Translations under genes and position numbers: made by a program
The notes under the pieces: model-generated
What the model saw: only the letters and a program-made list of their open reading frames with translations
What the model was told of the DNA's origin: nothing
Databases searched by the model: none
Shown here: one piece after another, positions 1-3,862 of the stretch
Position numbering within the stretch: position 1 is the first letter of the stretch
Layout of the letters: each line of letters opens with the position of its first letter
Assembly (NCBI GenBank): GCA_017419325.1
Contig: JAFOLN010000262.1
Location: forward strand, 1-6,079
Reading direction: 5' to 3'
Source of the DNA: Clostridia bacterium
GTDB taxonomy: Bacteria; Bacillota; Clostridia; Oscillospirales; RGIG577
DNA length: 6,079 nt

Positions 1-375
1 ATCGCCTATGGTCTCAAGCCCCTCGGGCAGCTTCACCAGCGCAAGAACTCTGCATTGATAAAAAGCGGAATGTTCTATCGTAAGTACCCCGGACGGTACA
101 CTAACGGAAGTGAGAGCTTCGCAAAATCTGAACGCACTCGGACCTATACACGTTACGGGCACTCCGTCTATTTTTTCGGGTATATCGACGGCGGTCACGG
201 TATCATCCGAGCCTCTGATGGTTATCTCTGTATCGTTATTTTCCAGCGTATAATAAATATTTCCGCCTCCGACTGCATACGCTTTCCCATATCCGCTGTC
301 CGCAAGTCCTATGGCGGACATCATCATAAAGATCATACACAGCGCTAAAATAATGCTTATTGTTTTCTTTTTCAT
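1..375 (-). CDS. Secreted BspA-like leucine-rich-repeat surface protein, 3' end cut by window edge
   Basis: The first 125 residues are visible and the frame is open to base 1, so the C-terminal part lies outside the window. The ATG at 375-373 opens MKKKTISIILALCMIFMMMS, a typical Sec signal peptide; cleavage is likely after AYA (residue 34) or GLA (residue 25). A GGGGGG tract about 7 bases before the ATG can serve as ribosome binding site. From about residue 66 the protein shows the BspA (LRR_5) pattern: VTCIGPSAFRFCEALTSVSV, then TIEHSAFYQC and LVKLPEGLETIG, that is IG-x-AF-x-x-C-x-x-L-x-x-V-x-(I/L)P repeated about every 23 residues. Residues 36-65 form a short leader domain (IYYTLENNDTEITIRG) often seen before such repeats. 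Members of this family are exported and act in adhesion or have no known role. By hand count this coding stretch is about 48% GC, lower than the neighbouring gene. Function beyond a surface LRR protein cannot be stated. Confidence 0.88.
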   Translation of the reverse strand, partial: MKKKTISIILALCMIFMMMSAIGLADSGYGKAYAVGGGNIYYTLENNDTEITIRGSDDTVTAVDIPEKIDGVPVTCIGPSAFRFCEALTSVSVPSGVLTIEHSAFYQCRVLALVKLPEGLETIGD

Positions 376-527
376 ATCTGTGCCCCCCGGCAGTCCGCGT
401 CGCGTTATCCAAACCGTTACAATTATATAATATCATACGGCTGTGCCGTTTTCTATGTTATAATCTCCGAAATGCTCCGTTGTTTTTTGTTAAAAGCTCA
501 TACATGCTGCGGCACTCCTCCCATTCT
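376..527 (-). promoter_or_regulatory. Intergenic region with candidate promoter for the LRR gene
   Basis: This 152-base gap is AT-rich in its middle. On the minus strand a perfect TATAAT (422-427) sits within the 10-base palindrome ATTATATAAT (422-431 on the plus strand read as ATTATATAAT's complement), 46 bases before the ATG at 375. No good -35 box lies 16-18 bases upstream; the position instead carries AACGGC, part of a 5-bp inverted repeat ACGGC-ACA-GCCGT (437-449). That could mean an activator-dependent promoter or an operator, but the repeat is short. No hairpin followed by a T run is visible after the upstream gene's stop, so read-through from that gene is also possible. A GGAGGAG motif just after the stop (515-521) has no convincing gene behind it. 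Confidence 0.35.
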
Positions 528-3500
528 CTATTTAAGGCTTATTTCCGCACATTCGCTTTTCGGCGAAAGCGTGCCCGCGTTCATCCATATGAGCTTAACG
601 CGGTACGCGCCGCCCGCGTCCACGGTACCGGGCGAACGGAGTACCTTTACTCCCGTCATCCGTCCGTCCGCGTCGTACATGGCGGCGTATACGGGCGCTT
701 CCTCTGACACATCGCCCGAAAACGTAAACACGCCGTCGAGGCATTTATACTCCGCCGCGCCGTCCGCGTCCGACATCGCGCCGTTAAGATAAACTTGAAC
801 CTGCCTGCCCTTCTCGTCCGCGCCCGGGACGAAATCCGCGTCCCCGCCCGGATAGAGCGCGTATTCATACGTTCTGCCCTCGGGTACGCTCTCATCCGTG
901 AAGTTCCCGCCTTTTGCTTCAGCGGGAAGGAGCGTCCACTGCTCTTCACCGCGCGCCCTTCTGTATACTAGGTATTTCCCGTCGTCGGAAGGCGCGTCCC
1001 ATGTAAGCGTAACCGCGCCGTCCGCGTATTCCAATGATGTTATGTCAACCATTCCCGGTATTTCAGACGAATCGGCTTCGCGCTCAAGAATGAAGCCCGT
1101 ACCGTATTTATTCGTGTTGTATGTGCTGCTCCACGCTCCCGTTTTGTCTGTCGCCGCAAAATGGCGCTTTAGCGCGTTCACGCCGAATACGCTCGGCTCT
1201 CCCTGCGCCCAGTTTGAATAACCGAAGGCCTCGCCCGTGATCCACGCATACGGGGCGGACGAGTCGTTATAGTCTCCCTCGGAGACGTTTGACGCGCCTA
1301 TAAAATACTTCTCCTTTTCGCCCGTCCGGACAAGGCGGCGTATGACTTCGTTTTCATTCTCGTCCGTTATGACCGCAAGCCTGCCTCCCAGGCTTTCGCA
1401 GAGGCTTTCGGCATACGTCCACGACGTTTCACAGTCGAAAAGCTCGTATGTACGGCCGTTCGACGTTATCTTCCCCGCGGGCTTAAGCTCAGGCTCGCTT
1501 ACCGTGAACGAAACGGGGGCGGAAAGCTCGCTCTTTACTCCCCGCGCGCTCAGGGAGCGCACGCGTACCGTATATTTTCCGCAGGAAAGCCCCTCGCAGG
1601 ACAGGCTGAGCTCCCCTGTCACGCCGCTCTTTTTCGGCGACTCGCATATATACTCCTCCGGGTATTCGCCGATGTAATACTGATACCTCACCGCGTTGTC
1701 TGCCGCCGTCCACGACACCGTAAGGCTTCCGTCCGTCGTTATTTTCTCAGCGGAAAGCGTTACGACAGGCACGGCGGGCATGGGCTCATATACGGTGAAG
1801 CTTACGCGGCCGCTTTCCGTGCTGCCCGCGTTGTTGTAGGCGGTCACGTATACGGTATACGTGCCGGGGTCGGAGAACACCTGCTCATATGTCGTTGCGA
1901 TGCCCAGAGTCGGGGTGACTATGCGGCCCGTTCCCGCCTTGTCTATGCCCATAACGTAGCCCGTCGCGTTGTTCGCGCCGTAGGTGAAGGTCACCTTTCC
2001 TCCCGCCGCAAGCTCCGTTTTGTCCGCCTTAAGCCATACTCCCGTGGGAGGCGGCGGCGTAAATGAGATATATCCGCTGTAGGCGTAGCCGCCGATTCCT
2101 CTGTACTCCACCCAGTACCAGCCGCTTACGGCGCGGTCGGGGTAAACGGTACATGCCGCACCCTCCGGTATGGTGCCCACCGCGTAGCCCGCCCAGGGCT
2201 TCGAGTTTACCTCAAGGCCGCCCGTCGTGCCCACAACGTAGCCCGTCCTTGTCTTTTCCTCCGCGGGGGGATAGCATTCGGTGCACGAGGCTATCTTTCT
2301 CGTCGTTCTGTCGGTGAACACCTTTCCGCAGACGGAGCATTTATAGTAGTTGTAGTGGGGATGCTCCGCGCCGTAATACTGGAACGCGCCCTTTACATGG
2401 GTCGTATGTACCGGCTCCGGCTGGGGCTGGGGCGACGATGGCGTATAGTCGTCGTAGGGCGTGAGCTGCACCGTATACACCGTGCCGCTTATGTAGCTCC
2501 ATACAACATGGTACCTGTCGTAGTTGTGGGAGTTTAAAACGTGGGTGCCTGCGCTGTTCTTTCCCACGCAGATGGTGGCGTGGCTCTTGTTTGAATGGAA
2601 GCATGGGCTTCCCTTGTAGATATTCGTGTTGTTGGCCGAAAGAAGCACGCCGCGGTTCTTGCCCATCCATTCGCAGAGGCGCGAGGCGCTCGTCCAGGTG
2701 CCGCTTCTGTCGGAGGCGGAAACGTAGTACCAGCCGTCCGTGCCGTATGCCGTGCCCCTGACCTGCGGCATGCCGCCCGCGTAGATGGACTGGGACGTAT
2801 AATTCGCGCAGTCGCCGCCCACGTCGTTGAAGTTCGCGTAGGCCTTGTTGTAATAGCTTTCATAGAGCTTTCCCGAGGACACCGCGCCGTTGTATACGTA
2901 TTTGTCTGCGTATCTTACCGCCGCGTCCGGGTCGTATGAGGCATAGTAGTTCGTGCTCTGAAGCACGGCCGCGCCGTCCGCGTTTTCGGCAGGCGCCGCA
3001 TCTTCGCCGTCCGCCGTTATTATGGGGCCGCCCGGCAGAGTGCACACGCCGTAAAGATCGCTTTCGTCGTATTCGTCGGCGCATATCTCGAAGCCCTCGC
3101 CCGAGGGCATGAGCGTTATCTTATGATACGTGCCGTGGCCCGCAACGTCGCTTCCTCCCTCGCCGTCGCTTAAGTCATCGTAGTCGTAGAACGTCCATTC
3201 GTAAACGTACATGCTTATGCTGCCGTCGTCATTGTATTCTGTGTGCTCCCCGTCGATAATCGGCGTGACCTCCGCGTCAAGAACATCTATGTCGGCGCGC
3301 GCCTCCATGTCGGCTATGCCCCGCGCCCGCGCCTCGCGCTCGCCTTCCACTTTGTCGGAGACCGTGATATCATCATCGGATTCAAGCTTCGCCGCGCCCG
3401 ACAGGTCTCTCTCCCTTTCGCCGAAGTAAGCGTATACCGCGCCCGCAGCGCCGTCACCGTCCGCCTGTGAGAGCACGGCGCGCCCGCCGAACCAAAGCTC

Positions 3501-3641
3501 GGTCATCTCGTGGCAGTCGGGCGCGTCCTGCGCGTCCTGCGCCCCCGCCTCCGGTGAGAAAGGAAGGCTTAAAAGAATCACAAAAAGCGAAAGGAGCATA
3601 CAGACTGCCCCAATGGCCTGTTTTTTCAATCGTTCGTTCAT
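528..3641 (-). CDS. Secreted multi-domain putative amidase with SH3-like, FN3 and C-type-lectin-like domains
   Basis: Complete protein of 1037 residues. The start is the ATG at 3641-3639, preceded by AAGGGA at good spacing and followed by a signal peptide (MNERLKKQ, a hydrophobic core to about residue 28, probable cleavage after AGA at 34). Visible domains: N-terminal region 35-230, acidic, unassigned; putative amidase (Amidase_6 type) 232-397, with probable catalytic Cys278 in GGDCANYTSQSIYAGG and His354 in SHATICVG, plus a conserved LNSHNYDR (369-376); Pro-rich linker about 400-412; CxxC...CxxC knuckle 435-456; bacterial SH3-like 466-526; PKD/Ig-like 532-618; FN3 622-715; C-type-lectin-like 727-855; FN3 862-950; C-terminal module 976-1037. 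The amidase family is papain-like and thought to cut amide or peptide bonds, possibly in cell wall; the substrate is not known. SH3-like and lectin-like parts suggest binding to wall or glycans. No LPXTG motif or C-terminal membrane anchor is present. It probably has its own promoter (3723-3751). The domain calls are from motif reading only. Confidence 0.9.
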   Translation of the reverse strand: MNERLKKQAIGAVCMLLSLFVILLSLPFSPEAGAQDAQDAPDCHEMTELWFGGRAVLSQADGDGAAGAVYAYFGERERDLSGAAKLESDDDITVSDKVEGEREARARGIADMEARADIDVLDAEVTPIIDGEHTEYNDDGSISMYVYEWTFYDYDDLSDGEGGSDVAGHGTYHKITLMPSGEGFEICADEYDESDLYGVCTLPGGPIITADGEDAAPAENADGAAVLQSTNYYASYDPDAAVRYADKYVYNGAVSSGKLYESYYNKAYANFNDVGGDCANYTSQSIYAGGMPQVRGTAYGTDGWYYVSASDRSGTWTSASRLCEWMGKNRGVLLSANNTNIYKGSPCFHSNKSHATICVGKNSAGTHVLNSHNYDRYHVVWSYISGTVYTVQLTPYDDYTPSSPQPQPEPVHTTHVKGAFQYYGAEHPHYNYYKCSVCGKVFTDRTTRKIASCTECYPPAEEKTRTGYVVGTTGGLEVNSKPWAGYAVGTIPEGAACTVYPDRAVSGWYWVEYRGIGGYAYSGYISFTPPPPTGVWLKADKTELAAGGKVTFTYGANNATGYVMGIDKAGTGRIVTPTLGIATTYEQVFSDPGTYTVYVTAYNNAGSTESGRVSFTVYEPMPAVPVVTLSAEKITTDGSLTVSWTAADNAVRYQYYIGEYPEEYICESPKKSGVTGELSLSCEGLSCGKYTVRVRSLSARGVKSELSAPVSFTVSEPELKPAGKITSNGRTYELFDCETSWTYAESLCESLGGRLAVITDENENEVIRRLVRTGEKEKYFIGASNVSEGDYNDSSAPYAWITGEAFGYSNWAQGEPSVFGVNALKRHFAATDKTGAWSSTYNTNKYGTGFILEREADSSEIPGMVDITSLEYADGAVTLTWDAPSDDGKYLVYRRARGEEQWTLLPAEAKGGNFTDESVPEGRTYEYALYPGGDADFVPGADEKGRQVQVYLNGAMSDADGAAEYKCLDGVFTFSGDVSEEAPVYAAMYDADGRMTGVKVLRSPGTVDAGGAYRVKLIWMNAGTLSPKSECAEISLK
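531..716 (-). other. C-terminal module of the amidase protein, shared with the upstream neighbour
   Basis: Residues 976-1037 (GDVSEEAPVYAAMYDADGRM at the start, AEISLK at the end) align without gaps to the last 62 residues of the protein encoded just upstream; I count 32 identities. The conserved core is APVYAA-Y-A-G-MT-VK-L--PGT, then VKL-W-N-GT and a final LK. The pattern of short alternating hydrophobic stretches suggests a small beta-domain. Similar short endings after FN3 or Ig-like domains occur in clostridial surface proteins (from memory, not checked). A role in surface retention or partner binding is conjecture. Confidence 0.75.
1077..1463 (-). other. C-type-lectin-like domain within the amidase protein
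   Basis: Residues 727-855 carry the CLECT signature: YELFDCETSWTYAESLCESL, GGRLAVITDENENEVI, YFIGASN, YAWITGEAFGYSNWAQGEPS, and a closing AWSSTYN...GTGFILERE. The order and spacing match the family (sWt-Ae-lC--lGG-La-I---E, W-tGe----y-nW--GeP, W----GfI-E). The usual calcium/sugar motifs are altered: EPS in place of EPN and WSS in place of WND. The late disulfide cysteine is also missing (GFILERE rather than a Cys). Classical calcium-dependent sugar binding is therefore uncertain; protein or glycan binding by another surface is possible. Confidence 0.8.
2064..2246 (-). other. Bacterial SH3-like domain within the amidase protein
   Basis: Residues 466-526 show GYVVGTTGGLEVNSKPWAGY, VGTIPEGAACTVYP, then GWYWVEYRGIGGYAYSGYI. 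This is the usual SH3b layout: L-V-S-P----g--ig-ipeG--v-v, followed by W--V-Y-G--GYv---Y. Such domains commonly bind peptidoglycan peptides in secreted wall hydrolases, which fits with the amidase domain upstream. Confidence 0.75.
2271..2360 (-). other. Four-cysteine zinc-ribbon-like knuckle within the amidase protein
   Basis: Residues 428-457 (HPHYNYYKCSVCGKVFTD, then ASCTEC) have two CxxC pairs, Cys435/438 and Cys453/456, 14 residues apart, with His427 and His429-type residues just before. This fits a small metal-binding knuckle placed between the amidase and the SH3-like domain. Disulfide pairing instead of metal is possible because the protein is exported. Function unknown. Confidence 0.55.
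2451..2948 (-). other. Putative papain-like amidase domain (Amidase_6 type)
   Basis: Residues 232-397. It opens with YASYDPDAAVRYADKYVYNG, the typical helix before the active site, then GGDCANYTSQSIYAGGMPQV with the probable nucleophile Cys278. WYYVSASDRSGTWTSASRLC follows, the usual W-Y------sWt----L segment. SHATICVG gives the probable His354, and LNSHNYDRYHVVW supplies a third conserved polar patch (His372, Asp375). All expected motifs are present and in order, so the domain is likely active. The family assignment is from recognised motifs; the bond cleaved is not known. Confidence 0.82.
3523..3540. repeat. Two tandem copies of a 9-bp unit coding Ala-Gln-Asp
   Basis: GCGTCCTGC occurs twice head to tail on the plus strand. 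On the coding strand it gives AQDAQDA right after the predicted signal-peptide cleavage site of the amidase protein. The repeat keeps the frame and is a small, probably slippage-derived, length-variable spot. Confidence 0.6.
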
Positions 3642-3813
3642 GATATATTCCCTTTTTCGCGCCGCGTCCCGATTTTTTCGCCCGCGGCCGCCGTCCAAAT
3701 AGTATATTTTTATTGATAGTACAGTATAACATACTTTTTTACAGACTTCAACATAAATTAGACGGCGTAAGAATACGTGACGTTCCGTTTTCGCGCGTTT
3801 ACATAAATAACAG
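3642..3813 (-). promoter_or_regulatory. Promoter and 5' leader of the amidase gene
   Basis: On the minus strand TTGAAG (3746-3751) and TATACT (3723-3728) are separated by exactly 17 bases, and a TG one base before the -10 (TGTTATACT) makes it an extended -10. This is a convincing housekeeping (sigma-A-type) promoter. Transcription would start near 3716, giving a leader of about 75 bases. Within the leader GCCGCG (3683-3688) can pair with CGCGGC (3661-3666) around a 16-base loop, just upstream of the AAGGGA ribosome binding site; whether this matters for translation is unknown. The start codon is 3641-3639. Confidence 0.65.
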
Positions 3814-3845
3814 AAGGCGCGGCGGAAATTTTTCCGCCGCGCCTT
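3814..3845 (-). terminator. Strong hairpin, probable terminator of the upstream surface-protein gene
   Basis: A perfect 15-bp inverted repeat (AAGGCGCGGCGGAAA, 3814-3828, against 3831-3845) with a 2-base centre; in RNA it would form a 12-bp GC-rich stem with an 8-base loop. It lies 17 bases after the TAA at 3865-3863 and before the next gene's promoter. In the minus direction it is followed by CTGTTATTTATGT, only moderately T-rich, so termination may be incomplete or factor-aided. The plus-direction flank is not T-rich and no plus-strand gene ends here. Confidence 0.65.
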
Positions 3846-3862
3846 TATCACGGGTCTATTCT

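Noticed and set aside
458..505. 15-codon minus-strand reading frame behind a GGGAGGAG motif
   Set aside because: The spacing from the GGAGG to the ATG is 11 bases, which is long, and the peptide (MYELLTKNNGAFRRL) has no recognisable features. It could be a chance frame; too little support to call.
2595..2939. Plus-strand and other-frame long reading frames across the three genes, such as this one
   Set aside because: They lie opposite genes with clear domain motifs in GC-rich DNA where stop codons are scarce; their translations are Arg/Pro/Ser-rich or lack motifs, and no ribosome binding sites stand out.
3684..3691. GCGGCCGC palindrome in the amidase leader
   Set aside because: An 8-base palindrome in GC-rich DNA is unremarkable and no partner sites or spacing pattern are seen.
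3701..3706. Second TATACT on the minus strand downstream of the chosen -10
   Set aside because: No -35-like hexamer sits at 16-18 bases, whereas the TATACT at 3723-3728 has a TTGA-type -35 at 17 bases and an extended TG.
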